Source of the DNA: Axinella damicornis
Taxonomy: Eukaryota; Porifera; Demospongiae; Axinellida; Axinellidae
Assembly: GCA_963931865.1 (NCBI GenBank)
Contig: OZ007508.1
Coordinates: 18,182,762 to 18,246,761 of the forward strand
Direction of reading: 5' to 3'
Length of the DNA: 64,000 nucleotides
The notes under the pieces were generated by a model that did not search any database, was not told the origin of the DNA, and worked only from the letters and a program-made list of their open reading frames with translations. Of this stretch, positions 1 to 11,748 are shown piece after piece. Made by a program: the position numbers and the translations under genes. Positions within the stretch are counted from its first letter, which is position 1; every line of letters starts with the position of its first letter.

Positions 1-36
1 ATCAGGTACAAGTTCATTCCCATGCACTACTCTGCA

Positions 37-227
37 CGGGCAAGTGGAAAAGGTGGATACGGTCGGACGCGGACACGGACACGAACCAAAACTCATTTTT
101 CAGCCCTTTCATACGCTAAAGTTGCTTGCTTAGCCTATTGAACCGTCTTTCATATGTCTTACCTCGAGTCAGTAGAGGTCAAAGGCCACGTGCATATTTA
201 ATAAGCTTCAACAATGAAAGTTCGAGC
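37..227 (+). mobile_element. Remnant of non-LTR reverse transcriptase, left arm of a 5.7-kb inverted repeat
   Basis: This stretch is the diverged reverse complement of positions about 5500-5745. Shared blocks include TTGCTTGCTTAGCCTATTG and AGGTCAAAGGCCACGTGCAT in opposite orientation. The right arm runs into a recognisable reverse-transcriptase C-terminal tail, so this left arm is taken as a second, decayed copy pointing the other way. No open frame survives here. Confidence 0.6.
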
Positions 228-373
228 TTCGATCAGCCATCGCAGGAGCGCATGAGCCGCCGAAGTTGCTGCTCCTGGACATCGTCATAGATGGTATTAT
301 TTCTGCTTCCTATGCTTTGGCAAAAGGCCTGAGTTTGGTTTCTGCACTAAATAAATGCTCTTCTAATCTTTTC

Positions 374-411
<38 letters not shown>

Positions 412-561
412 GAAATCATTAATTTATTTTTGAAGTGTGAAAAAGATATGCATTTAAGTGGAGGCACAAGGAATAGAAATAAAACAAAAACTGAATAGTG
501 GACTAACTACATTATTACATTATATCTCTACAACGCAGGAACAGTACATTACGCAAAATAA
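228..561. other. Gene-free stretch with a poly-T run
   Basis: No gene is visible. A T run of about 31 bases lies at 378-408. A motif, AGGAGCGCATGAGCCGCC, at about 244 matches the terminal repeat of the foldback element at 53241-53542. The rest is AT-rich and unremarkable. Confidence 0.5.
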
Positions 562-3500
562 TTACACTCCTGGTAGGGGAAAAATTGCGCCGCGTAAATT
601 ACACTCCTGGTAGGGGAAAAATTGTGCCGCGTAATGTAATCTAAACTAATCTAAACTAAATAATAAACGTTTGACTACTTCGGAATGGCCTACAAAGATT
701 CTGACTACACCGTCGTGATCACTATGATGCAGTGACACAAAATCAAAATAATTGTGCTGAAACTCACCTTGGTGGTAGAGATATGAACGCTTTTGTCTCG
801 CCGTTGGCCGCCATTGCTCGAGCGCTCTCTTCGACTTCCGGTGGCAGTACCGTTCTTAGGAAAGGCACACGAAGATTCTGACCACACAGCCGTGATCGCT
901 GTCGTTCACTGACGCTTACATGCCGAAACTCACCGTGCTGGCTAAGTTGTGAGTGCTGTAATAATGTCTTGTCTTCGTTTTGGTCGCCATTGCTCGCGAT
1001 CGACTGAGCGTGGTTGCCACGTGGCATGTGCATTAATTGGAACGAATTGCAATAATTAGCTTGCGCTACGGCGAGGCAACCGCGGAGTTGCAATGGCTAC
1101 CAGGAGTGCGGTTGCCCCTCGTAATTAATTAAATAATAAATAACTCGTTCGCGAGATAGGAATGGCCTACAGATATTCTGACTACACCGTCTTGATCGCT
1201 ATCATGCAGCAACCCAACCGCACAATTTTGGTGCTGAAACTCACCATGGTGGTAGAGATACAAGCGCTTTTGTCGTGCCGTCGGTCGCCATTGCTCGATC
1301 GCTCTCTTCGAAGTTCGTTGCCAGTACAGTCTTACGAAGGCCCCACAAAGATTCTGACCATACAGCCGTGATCACTGTCGCTTACATGCCAAAACTCACC
1401 GTGCTGGCTAAGTTGTGAGTGCTGTAATAATGTCTTGTCTTCCTTTTGGTCGCCATTGCTCGCGACGACTGAGCGTGGTTGCCATGTGGCATGTGCGTTA
1501 ATTAGAACGAATTGTAGCGTACGCTACGGTACGGCGAGTTGCAACCGGGGTTGCAACGCTGCTATGAATGGGTATACTTCAGAGCACTCTAAATAATTTC
1601 TGATCTTCCCTATCTATATATAGCTACTCAAGTCATGTGTGATAATTGGAACGAACTGTCACACTTAGCTTGTGCTACCGTTTAACCGCGGCTACCAGGA
1701 GTGCGGTTGCCCCTCGTATAATATTACACTCCTGGTATAGGAAAAATTGTGCCGCGTAAATAAATTACACTCCTGGTAGGGGAAAAATTGTGCCGCGTAA
1801 TATAAATAATTAATATAAATAACTCGTTCGAGTGACAGGAATGGCGCACAAAGATTCTGACTACACCGTCGTGATCGCTATCATGCACTGTCCCAACCGT
1901 ACAATTTTGGTACTGAAACTCACCTTGGTGGTGGAGATATGAGCGCTTTTGTCTCGCCGTGGCCGCCATTGCTCGAGCGCTCTCTCCGACTTCCGGTGGC
2001 AGTACCGTTCTTAGGAAAGGCGCACGAAGATTCTGACCACACAGCCGTGATCGCTGTCGTTAACTGACGCTTACATGCCAAAACTCACCGTGCTGGCTAA
2101 GTTGTGAGTGCTGTCTTGTCTTCCTTTTGGTCGCCATTGCTCGCGATCGACTGAGCCACGTGGCATGTGCGTTAATTGGAACGAATTGCAATAATTTAGC
2201 TTCGCTACGGCGAGGCAACCGCGACGTTGCAACGGCTACCAGGAGTGCGGTTGCCCCTCGTAAATAATTAACCTAAATAAATAATTAACGTTTGACTACT
2301 TAGGAATGGCCTGCAAAGATTCTGACTACACCGTCGTGATCGCTATCATGCTCTGTCCTCACCGTACAATTTTGGTGCTGAAACTCACTTTGGTGGTGGA
2401 GATACAGGCGCTTTTGTAGTGCCGTCGGCCGCCATCGCTCGATCGCTCTCTTCGAAGTTTGTCGCCAGTACAGTCTTACAAAGGCCCCACAAACATTCTG
2501 ACCACACGGCCGTGATCGCTGTCGTTCACTGACGCTTACATGCCGAAACTCACGGTGCTGGCTAAGTTGTAAGTGCTATAATAATGTCTTGTCTTCCTTT
2601 TGGTCGCCATTGCTCGCGATTGACTGAGCGTGGTTGCCACGTGGCATGTGCGTTAATTGGAACGAATTGCAATACTTGCTTGCGCTATACGGCGAGTCGC
2701 AACCGGGGTTGCAACGCGGCTATGAATGGGTACTTGAGAGCACTCTAAATAATTTCTGATCTTCCCTATATAGACTATAGCTATCATGGTACTCAAGTGA
2801 TGTGTGATAATTGGAACGAACTGTCACACTTAGCTTGTGCTACCGTTTAACCTCGGCTACCAGGAGTGCGGTTGCCCCTCGTTTAAAATAAAATAAATAA
2901 ACACACTACTGTACACACTACTGTACATTACACTCCTGGTAGGGGAAAAATTGTGCCGCGTAATTACACTCCTGGTATAGGAAAAATTGTGCCGCATATT
3001 ACACTCCTGGTATAGGAAAAATTGTGCCGCGTAATGTAATTAATTAAATAATGTAAATAACGTTTGACTACTTCGGAATGGCCTACAAAGATTCTGACTA
3101 CACCGTCGTGATCGCTATGATGCAGTGACACAAAATCAAAATATTTGTGCTAAAACTCACCTAGGTGGCGGAGATACAAGCGCTTTTGTCGTGCCGTCGG
3201 CCACCATTGCTCGAGCGCTCTCTTCAACTTCCGGTGGCAGTACAGCCCTCGAGAAAGGCACACGAAGATTCTGACCACACGGCCGTGATCGCTGTTGTTC
3301 ACTAACGCTCACATGCCTAATCTCACCGCGCTGGCTAAGTTGTAAGTGCTGTAATAACTTCTTGTCTTCCCTTTGGTCGCCATTGCTCGCGATCGACTTA
3401 GCGTGGTTGCCACGTGGCATGTGCGTTAATTGGAACGAATTGCAATACTTAGCTTTCGCTACGGTACGGCGAGTCGCAACTGCAACGCGGCTACTGAGAG

Positions 3501-5256
3501 CACTCTAAATAATTTCTGATCTTCCATATAATACATATATATATATAGCTATCATGGTACTCACGTGATGTGTGATAATTGGAACGAACTGTCACACTTA
3601 GCTTGTGCTACCATTTAACCGCGGCTACCAGGAGTGCGGTCGCCCCTCGAATAATCTAAATAAATAATTAATTAAATAATCAAACCTCACAGCACGCAGG
3701 AAAGGTCTACAGAGATTCTGACTACACCGTCGTGATCGCTATCATGGAGTGACACGACCACACAATAATTGTGGTGAAACTCACCTTGGTGGTGGAGATA
3801 CAAGCGCTTTTGTCGTGCCGTCGGCCGCCATTGCTCGATCGTTTTCTTCGACGTTGGTTGCCAGTACAGTCATACGAAGGGCCCACAAAGATTCTGACCA
3901 CACAACCGTAATCGCTGTTGTTCACTGACGCTTACATGCCAAAACTCACCGTGCTGGCAAGGTTGTAAGTGCTGTTATAATTTCGTGTGTTCCGTTTGGT
4001 CGCCATTGCTAGCGATCGACTGGGCGTGGTTGCCACGTGGCATGTGCGTTAATTGGAACTGCGATACTTAGCTTGCACTACGGCGAGTCGCAGCCGGCGT
4101 TGCAGCGGCTACCAGGAGTGCGGTTGCCCCTCGTATAATATAATTACACTCCTGGTATAGGAAAAATTGTGCCGCGTAAATAATTAATATAAATAACTCG
4201 TTCAAGTGACAGGAACGGCGCACAAAGATTCTGACTACACCGTCGTGATCGCTATCATGCACTGTCCCAACCGTACAATTTTGGTGCTGAAACTCACCTT
4301 GGTGGTGGAGATATGAACGTTTTTGTCTCACCGTGGACGCCATTGCTCGAGCGCTCCATCGACTTCCGGTGGCAGTACCGTTCTTAGGAAAGCCACACGA
4401 ACATTCTGACCACACGGCCCTGATCGCTGTCGTTCACTGACGCTTACATGCCGAAACTCACCGTGCTGGCTAAGTTGTGAGCGCTGTAATAATGTCTTTT
4501 GGTCGCCATTGCTCGCGATCGACTGGTTGCCACGTGGCATGTGCGTTAATTGGAACGAATTGCAATACTTAGCTTGCGCTACGGCGAGTCGCAACCAGGG
4601 TTGCAACGCGGCTATGAATGGCACTGGAGAGCACTCTATCTTCCCTATATAGACTATAGCTATCATGGTACTCAAGCAATGTGTGATAATTGGAATGAAC
4701 AGTCACACTTAGCTTGTGCTACCGTTTAACCTCGCCTACCAGGAGTGCGGTTGCCCCTCGTATAATTAATGTAAATAACTCGTTCGAGTGATAGGAATGG
4801 CGTACAAAGATTCTGACTACACCTTCATGATCGCTATCATGCACTGTCCCAACCGTACAATTTTGGTGTTGAAACTCACCTTGGTGGTGGAGATATTATG
4901 AGCGCTTTTGTCTCGCCGTGGACGCCATTGCTCGAGCGCTCTCTCCGACTTCCGGTGGCAGTACCGTTCTTAGGAAAGGCACACGAAGATTCTGACTACA
5001 CGGTCGTGATCGCTGCCATTCACTGACGCTTACATGCCCGTGCTGGCGAAGTTGTGAGCGCTGTAAAAGTTTCTCGTCTTCTCCTTGGCCTTGGACCGCC
5101 ATTGCTGACTCAGCTCAATCGATCGACGTCGACGATCGACCGAGCATGGTCCTCACGTGGCATGTGCGTTAATTGGAATGCGTTGTGATACCCAGCTTGC
5201 GCTAGAGTTGCAAAACCGGTTGCAACGCGGCTACCAGGAGTGCGGTTGCCCCTCGA
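562..5256. repeat. Diverged satellite array of about eight 0.47-0.77-kb units
   Basis: A block containing AAAGATTCTGACTACACCGT recurs near 690, 1170, 1846, 2313, 3085, 3708, 4220 and 4804. Each unit has two related halves (actacaccgtcgtgatcgct, then ccacacggccgtgatcgctg). Each ends in CTACCAGGAGTGCGGTTGCC followed by CCTCG. Between units lie copies of a 36-bp module starting TTACACTCCTGGTAGGGG and ending GCCGCGTAA (562, 599, about 1726, 1766, 2930, 2965, 2999, 4142). The module start and the unit end are inverted (ACTCCTGGTAG / CTACCAGGAGT). Short frames across the array are broken and repeat with the unit, so they are not genes. Confidence 0.85.
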
Positions 5257-5285
5257 AAATGATACAAAAAAAATAATAATACAAA

Positions 5286-5745
5286 AGAAACTGTTCAGTC
5301 GGGCATGGTACCAAGGACCGCAGCGGCATTTCCACGCTGGATTGCCACAGCAATCCTTTGTACAAGAAAGTGAAATGAGCGGGGCTCTCTGGTTTCGATT
5401 TTAATGCGACGGGCCAGTTCCTTAAAGAATGAGGTGGCCTCTGGGCCAAAAACACCAGATGACTCGATCGCAATGGGGATGAAATGATGAGTGGCCATCT
5501 TTTCGTTGAAGCTCATTAAATATGCACGTGGCCTTTGACCTCTGCTGACTCGAAGAAAGACATGAAAGGCGGTTCAATAGGCTAAGCAAGCAACTTTAGC
5601 GAATGAATAACCATGTTTAGATTCTGTCCTACACTGCAAAGCGCTGAAAAAGGAATTTCGGTTCGTGTCCGCGCCCGAGTCTGTGTGTCCACGTCCGTGT
5701 CCGCGTCCGACCGTATCCGCCTTTTCCACTTGCCCACTCTGCACT
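5286..5745 (-). pseudogene. C-terminal fragment of a non-LTR retrotransposon reverse transcriptase
   Basis: On the minus strand an open frame from about 5570 to 5297 ends in a tail typical of LINE-type polyproteins of marine invertebrates. The order is RVSRGQRPRAYL, MATHHFIPIAIESSGVFGPE, then FLVQRIAVAIQRGNAAAVLG and a stop. The finger, palm and thumb domains are absent, so it is a dead 3' end. The outer part (5500-5745) is the right arm of the inverted repeat whose left arm is 37-227. The family call is from memory of such tails; a translated search would settle the clade. Confidence 0.6.
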
Positions 5746-5759
5746 CTACTTCGTTCAGG

Positions 5760-6615
5760 TTTATGATCTTAATATCAACAGGGTCATCATTAACAGATCA
5801 TGGAATTCTGGGAATAAATATTTTAGGAAACTCATCACTTGTCTACAGTAGCTTTACTGGAAACATGTTGAACGCATTATTCATCTACCAGAACCTTGCT
5901 AAGGATGCCTCAGCTTTTGCTACAGTTAAGTTTTCAATTATGCACTCAATGTTTGAGCTGGGAATTACAAAATTCAAATGTTTAACAGGTGGACTTACTC
6001 TGAGATTTCAACAGTAGCTACTTCTATCATGTTTCGTTAAAAATTAACATTGTAACATTCCTAGAGAATAAGGGTAGTCACTTGCAGCAGTGTATTCATT
6101 GACATAGCTCTATTGCCATCAAAATGGATGTGGTCACAATAACTAGTACTGGTGGTGTTTGCTTGACTAATGATAGTTCATTGAAAGCTTGAAATGGTAC
6201 TTGTTTTATTCGATATTCAAACAGCATACTGTTTGAATACATCTTGCAAGAGAAAAATGCAATCACTGCATATATCACGAGGGAACTTTCCCAAGAAAAA
6301 AACCCAGCTTACACATATATAGTAGCCCTATACGATCCTCCAGTTTCTGTGATCGTCAGTATGACAGATATTGTGCTCAGTAACAAGCACTTGGACTTAG
6401 CATCACTGATGTCACGTCTCCAGTCCTACTGCATGCAGTCAGTATTTATAACAGGAAACCTAAATGGAGCTGTTGTGATCCGTCATAGCAATGTCACTTT
6501 CAGTGGCACAACAACTCTCACCCATAATAGAGGCATATCATTCCACATTACCAAAAGCAATGTGACCTTCACAGGTTCACTGTGTTTTGAGAAAAACAAA
6601 CCTGATTCGGCATAG
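5760..6615 (+). pseudogene. Broken fragment of a beta-helix (NVTF-repeat) surface protein
   Basis: Two open stretches in different frames (about 5760-6016 and 6244-6615) carry the low-complexity pattern of parallel beta-helix repeat proteins: short turns such as HSNVTFSGTTTLTHNRG and KSNVTFTGSLCFEKN, rich in N, T, S, V and F. Between them the reading continues in another frame with stops (YFYHVSLKI, then VTFLENKG). The gene therefore has frameshifts and stops, and it is cut off at 6615 where a minisatellite begins. I recall such repeats from large predicted extracellular proteins of sponges. Neither a start nor a signal peptide is visible. It is probably a pseudogene; an unannotated multi-exon gene is less likely. 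Confidence 0.45.
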
Positions 6616-6618
6616 TAG

Positions 6619-6925
6619 TAGCCTGAAGCAAAGTGATCTTCGCTGAGCAGCTGAGGGGCCCACAGCTGAAGTGGACGCAAATGGGGAGCAGCAGTTGAAG
6701 CGGATCAATGCAATCGAAGCGGACGCAATTGGGGAGTAGTTGAAACGAACACAATCGGGGAGCAGCAGCTGAAGGGGCCCGCAGCTGATCAGGAAGCAGA
6801 CGCAAACGGGGAGCAGCAGTTGAAGCGGATCAAGGCAATCGGGGAGTAGCAGCTGAAGTGGAGGCAATCGGGGAGTAGCAGCTGAAGTGGACGCAATCGG
6901 GGTGCAGCAGCTCTGCACAGAGAGC
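6619..6925. repeat. Minisatellite, unit about 30 bp
   Basis: Degenerate tandem copies of a unit containing GCAGCTGAAGTGGACGCAAT and CGGGGAGTAGCAG. It abuts the broken beta-helix fragment. A related motif (gtaggcaaa.aaggc.gaagtag, then gaagctacttgt) recurs at 6944-6993 and at about 47025-47075. Confidence 0.7.
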
Positions 6926-7710
6926 TGTCCGGTGCCGGATTACTCATGTAGGCAAACAAGGGAGAAGTAGCAATCGAGCGAAGCTACTTGTACAGTTTAT
7001 GGAGATGTGTTTTAAGGAGTTTTAAGGACAACTTGAAATACTCTAAGGACAGAGCATGTCATCCATGGGTAGATTTAGATAAATCCTCTCCTTTTAAAGT
7101 TGCATGCAATCTTAATGGGTGAGGAACACGGTACTACCTTTGAAGCAACGACAGGTTTGGAATGCTGGGTCCATATACTGTTTGCTTGTATAATGCATTG
7201 AAGTTTAGTAGCAACAAATCTCTGGGCAGGGGACTAAGAACAAGGCTAAGTAAAAACATTTTGGAATGCTGGAATGGGAAAGCTGATAGCTGGGAGCAAG
7301 ATGTTTTAATATGAACTCTACAAACCTGTGGCTGCTCCTGCAGTGGTACAACAGATATTTGCGATCGTACCATCAGACGTAGTACAGCAAACCTGAGCAG
7401 CCAGACAGAGCAGCAAAGTTTTGCCATGCCATTTTTTGTGCATGGGTCAAGGTACAGTCCTTACATAGCACCAATTAATCAGTCAGTTATCAATTATGAG
7501 GAATCCAATAATCAGTTAGGGCTGTACAGTCAGGTCACAGCTCTATTGCGATTTGGGAATAATTGCACTCACAACAGGCATAATTTGCACTCACTATCGC
7601 TCGTGCAATTACACTTTGCCTGTTGCTCCCAAATCGAACCCATGTGATTACCTATACAAACACTACAACACCCAACACAAATAGATCTAGCAACTATTCT
7701 TTAACACCTT
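6926..7710. other. Gene-free stretch downstream of the first GTPase gene
   Basis: I see no coding region, RNA gene or strong repeat beyond the 6944-6993 motif. The minus-strand part next to 7710 is presumably the 3' UTR of the GTPase gene. No canonical AATAAA signal was found. Confidence 0.4.
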
Positions 7711-8601
7711 TTACCATTGTCTACCTACCAATCGTATAGCACCACCAACCACCGCACCGAGTGGACGTCCTGCTTTGAGTCCGATTAGTAGGTCACTGAA
7801 AGATTGTCTGCTTGGCTGCTGAGCCTTTTCAGCCGACACAGCTCCAGGCTCCTGAGCTCCTGACAACCTCCCAACATTGATGCCCAGTAGCGGTAGCGCA
7901 CTCCATTTAGCTTTGCTGAATGAAGCAGCCCAGAAAGTACTCAGCCAATCCTCGCACCCAGGGGGCTGGTAGTTACGATACCCAGTTGGAACAACGACAA
8001 TGTCATTTGCAATGTCATGCGGAATGTTTAGCCTTTCCATACGACATTTGATAGCATTCCTCCACACCTGAAGCTTTTTATTGAGCTCTTGGACATCCTC
8101 TTTGACATTGACTTTCCCAGGTTGTGCATGTACGTCATTTGCATGTGTGAGAGCAAAGATTGCATGCCTCCACAGCTGAGGCTGAAGGGCTTTGGTCAGG
8201 AGATCAATTCCAGTGGCATCATCGTTCGTTAATCGTCCTCGTATGTCCAGACAGTAGACCAGCAAGTCAGTTTCCTTGCACTTTTCTGCTATTTCTTTGG
8301 CTGTAGCTTCATCATCACCAAATGGATCCCCCAGACCTGGTGTGTCCCACACCACAACCTTGATCTTCTTCCTGAGTAATTCGTGATGGATTTCAGCTTG
8401 TGTATCATAGGAGACAATTTGTGTTGTTTCAGTCAGTGCTTTGCTGCTTACACGAGCCACTTCTTTGCCAACAATGCCGTTTACTAATGTTGATTTTCCA
8501 GTCCACATTTTCCCAGCTATGAGGATGCTAATGGAGTCTTTTCCTTCAGCAAAGTACCTCTCCAGGTCCTTGTGCGCTTTCTGGTTACCCGGATCTGCCA
8601 T
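7711..8601 (-). CDS. AIG1/GIMAP-type GTPase, soluble form
   Basis: An intronless 296-residue protein with a single G domain. The P loop (G1) is GKMWTGKS at residues 30-37, G3 is DTPG at 86-89, and a G4-like THAND lies at 152-156 where classical GTPases have NKxD. This set, with the conserved switch region and length, fits the AIG1/GIMAP/Toc branch of GTPases, whose members bind GTP and often assemble on membranes. No membrane segment is seen; the C-terminus is only mildly hydrophobic (PLGAVVGGAIRLVG). The start at MADPGNQ gives the normal spacing to the P loop. A second family member lies at 15385-16317 on the same strand, 6.8 kb away, so they are paralogues. Cellular role is unknown; immune or stress roles of vertebrate GIMAPs cannot be transferred. 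Confidence 0.85.
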   Translation of the reverse strand: MADPGNQKAHKDLERYFAEGKDSISILIAGKMWTGKSTLVNGIVGKEVARVSSKALTETTQIVSYDTQAEIHHELLRKKIKVVVWDTPGLGDPFGDDEATAKEIAEKCKETDLLVYCLDIRGRLTNDDATGIDLLTKALQPQLWRHAIFALTHANDVHAQPGKVNVKEDVQELNKKLQVWRNAIKCRMERLNIPHDIANDIVVVPTGYRNYQPPGCEDWLSTFWAASFSKAKWSALPLLGINVGRLSGAQEPGAVSAEKAQQPSRQSFSDLLIGLKAGRPLGAVVGGAIRLVGRQW

Positions 8602-8644
8602 TTTGTGGGTCTATATTGCAGGGGATATAAAGCTAGTTTATTAA

Positions 8645-9352
8645 GGTCATCTAAAATATGTTGTAACCTGCAAGTCCTGCCATGAATGGAAACCAAATGT
8701 GGTAATCAAACACTTCATGGCAAGTGCTACTTATGTACCAAGCCAGGATGTTCTGGAGCAGCAAACAACGGAGACAGCGAATCATTCAGTATGATGGAAT
8801 TAAATAATTTTTCTGTACGTCTCGGTTTCATTGCACGCAAGCTACTGCTACTGTTCTTTCTCAGGATTAAGACATGCCCAGTCTGGAGGGGGCTACGTTG
8901 AGTTTATGTAAGTACGCTTCCGAACTAGCCGGATATGGAGTTAACAGTGTTATCGCGAGGTCAATTTTCTTATTTTTGTACATCTTGCAGGGGAGAAACC
9001 ACGATGAGACGTTCGTTCGACGCCATATGACAACATAGCCCCCTCGAGTAACCAGTGGAAGAGCTGCCTGCGAAGAGCATTTTAGCTAAATACGTTCAGC
9101 TGATTTTTGAGACATACAGAAAAACAGTGCTGTATTTCGCCGAGATTTGCAGCTGGCGTTGTCACGGTACGAAGTACGTATAACGTAGCGCTCAACTAGA
9201 CACGCTGTCAATGGATGCCCAACAGCCTTGGAAGAAGAAAGCTGGCACATCTTCGATGGCTGCTGCTGGAGCGCTCGAGAGCGGTGATTCGGAACCACGC
9301 CTCCAATTATTGCGCGGTCACGCGTATCATTGCTTGCCCGCCACCTTAATAG
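8645..9352. repeat. Dispersed 0.7-kb repeat, inverted copy at 50451-51196
   Basis: The whole stretch matches 50451-51196 in reverse complement with scattered substitutions and indels. The right end is CTTGCCCGCCACCTTAA. In the other copy both ends carry the inverted pair AGGTGGCGGGCAAG / CTTGCCCGCCACCT, suggesting a non-autonomous DNA transposon. Here the left end is truncated near 8645. A Cys-rich frame beginning METKCGNQTLH (8686 onward) is shared but shifts frame in the other copy after PGCS, so it is not maintained as a protein. Confidence 0.75.
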
Positions 9353-10524
9353 TGATGTGGGGTACAGTTGACATAAACGCTAGACACTCACTGATCGCTG
9401 CCCAAAACTATAAGACAATCAGCATAATCATATAGTTAGGGGCTGGATATATCCATAGGAGCCCATAACGAGAAGGAGCGTCCAACTTAGCATTACAGCC
9501 ACAGAACATGTTGAGTCAAACAGTAGCAACCTAACCGCACCCTTATTTGGAACCTTCCTGTAGTCTAAGTAGATGATGGCCTGCCGCTGGTTCGGGAATA
9601 AAGTTATTGGGGAAAGCCTGAGTGAGCCCCACATAGTCGTGTTCTCAGGATGTCCGTCTGGTAGGTGTCTGTTTGCTGTCCGTTTAGCGTATGACCGTGT
9701 ATCCAAGGTAATGTTGCGCCGCCCGCCCGCGTGCTGGACAACACTGTGTACTGGTCACCAAGCATAGTTAGGCACACACACATTCTGCGACATATGCTTT
9801 GGGCATAATAGGCAAACTTGTCTGTGAAGCATAATAGGGTTAATTTTGGTCCATGATGTCATAGTTTGCATGCAATGGCATTAGTCTCGTTCCCAGGCCC
9901 CACCCAACTTTTTGTCACTTGCAGTACAGAAAAGCGGGGAGAGCCTGGTATGTTTCCTCACGTGAGCATTACGTAATCAACAAACGGCCAAATTTTTCAG
10001 AACGAAATGGACTTTGCAAGTTCTGCTCAATACCGAAGGGGTAGGACACTCCTCTTTGATCCAATGTTGGCGAATCAGTAGTGATATAGCTATAGTATAT
10101 GCACAGCACAATTTCAAGCATAATAGAAAACATAATTGTGAGCACCTGAGCATAGCATAATTAGAAGCAGAATGTGCCTGTGCCTAGCGCCTAAGCATAG
10201 TCAGTGTTATTATGTTCAGTCACATTCTGACCGTCTTGTGCATCCGAACGCTCAATGTCTGCACCTGAACTCGCTCACGCTCATTCCTCTAGTTTAATTA
10301 ATCTCTTTAGGGCCCAATTTCTTTCCCGAGGTCATTTTCAGTCTATAGAACCCTTAAACATACCCTAATTTCTGTTCCCTGGCGTTGCTGGGCTCGAAAC
10401 TGCTCACACAGGTAATTTCAGCTATACTAAGCATATACGTGACTTAACTACGCCCACCAATTAACGGACTTGCAATCAAGTCTCCCGAGAAATGGCGACC
10501 TGCTGTAGCTGAAAAACAAGCGAT
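9353..10524. other. Gene-free stretch
   Basis: No supported gene. At about 9888 there is a truncated copy of the foldback family (TAGTCTCGTTCCCAGGCCCC) lacking its right terminus. Short frames here lack splice sites or recognisable domains. Confidence 0.45.
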
Positions 10525-10647
10525 GTATGCTGGAAATGGAGGCCCTACAAAGCCAGACGGCTACTTTCTGACCCCATTTATGCCAAAAACGATGGAAATG
10601 GCCTTCCCAGTGCTGACCAAGACCTTTCTACCACGGAGCCCAGACAT

Positions 10648-11231
10648 TAGTCTCATTCCCAGACCATTTTTCGCACGCGGAGGGGAAAAATAGTCTGGTG
10701 AACGGAATATTCCGTTTTGGTTCTCTCCGCCGGAATGTTGGCGGAGCAATTTGATTGGTTCGTGAAAGTGACGTAATTCATGAGATTAATGGTGACCGTG
10801 AAAGCTAAGCGATCGAGGCGGTGTGCAGGAGATACTAGGCTGCGCAGACGTGAACTACACCGTGAGAAGGCTGTCAGGAAGGTTTTGAAAGGTCAGGATG
10901 TGTTTGTGAGCGTGTCAATCGGCAGTGAGAAGTTTGAATGCCAGTGAGATTACTCCAGTGTCTTTCTAACCCGAACAGAGGTATTTCTTTTCCGCGGATC
11001 TTCTCTCCTTGGCGTTCGGAACCTCCGAGGAAGACAACCTTCACCTCAGGACCAGGGAGGACGGCGTTATCATGTGCTATGATAGTTCCACAGTTCTTAT
11101 GACGTCAGACATTACATTCCTACAAACGTTACGTCACCATTTTTGCAACCGCAAGGAACGAAAACGGAATATCCCGTTCACCAGACTATTTTTCCCCTCC
11201 GCGTGTGAAAAATGGTCTGGGAACGAGACTA
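10648..11231. mobile_element. 584-bp foldback transposon with 9-bp target duplication
   Basis: It begins TAGTCTCATTCCCAGACC and ends GGTCTGGGAACGAGACTA. The inverted arms extend roughly 90 bp (TTTTTCGCACGCGGAGGGG on the left, its complement on the right, and CCGTTTTGGTTC against GAACGAAAACGG). It is flanked by perfect CCCAGACAT copies at 10639-10647 and 11232-11240. The long arms and 9-bp duplication would fit a Mutator-like non-autonomous element, but no transposase is present to prove this. It contains a small basic open frame (10789-10947). Confidence 0.9.
10789..10947 (+). CDS. Short basic open frame inside the foldback transposon
   Basis: A 52-codon frame begins MVTVKAKRSRRCAGDTRLRR, continues with more Arg and Lys, and ends SEKFECQ. 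It lies in the unique middle of the transposon, not in its arms. A possible splice donor (AAAGGTCAGG) interrupts the basic part after KVLK. It could be a remnant first exon of the ancestral transposase or a chance frame. No family recognised. Confidence 0.25.
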   Translation: MVTVKAKRSRRCAGDTRLRRRELHREKAVRKVLKGQDVFVSVSIGSEKFECQ

Positions 11232-11671
11232 CCCAGACATGGCCATGCTGTTTGTTTGCACCCTCTGGGTGCATCCACCCACCTCCCCTTGTCGCAGAAC
11301 CTATCTCCCAAGGACATTGCCGGATGTGACATATGCATCATGAAGCTGAAAGTCTCACGTTGCAGATATGCAACGTTAGGTCAGGGCTAAACAGCTTCGA
11401 CTCACCACTTGAAGACTGGACAGTTTTGAAGTGGCCGGTTAGTTTTCTGATCCCGGACGATTTTACGCCCTCCGTAGGTCCGGTTATCCGCCTTTTCCGT
11501 TTTTTTTTTCCTCCGGTGCGCCAACTTCACTGATCGAACCAAGGAACAGGCAGGTTTCCTCTTGGGGCTTTATGCCGCAGCGCAGTAGAGCTACCCCGGA
11601 GTGGGCTTCAATTCTATTGGCTATATAACAATATAAACCACACCCTAACCTGCCATAATATACCCCGGTAC

Positions 11672-11739
11672 TAGTCTCGTCCCCAGACCCCCCTCGGAAA
11701 AATCGAGATTTTTCCGAGGGGGGTCTGGGAACGAGACTA
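11672..11739. mobile_element. 68-bp near-perfect palindromic MITE with 9-bp target duplication
   Basis: TAGTCTCGTCCCCAGACC is opposed by GGTCTGGGAACGAGACTA, with the arms almost meeting at TCGGAAAAATCGAGATTTT. It is flanked by perfect CCCCGGTAC at 11663-11671 and 11740-11748. Same terminal family as 10648-11231 but with no interior. Confidence 0.9.
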
Positions 11740-11748
11740 CCCCGGTAC

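Larger units (their letters stand above)
10525..11350. repeat. Old dispersed repeat split by a transposon insertion
   Basis: The flanks 10525-10647 and 11232-11350 are together the reverse-complement counterpart of about 47550-47845. Shared blocks include AATGGAGGCCCTAC, GGCCATGCT, CATCCACCCACCT and CCCAAGGACATTGCCGGA. Copy 47550-47845 is uninterrupted; this copy is split exactly at the 9-bp target duplication of the element at 10648-11231. Confidence 0.75.
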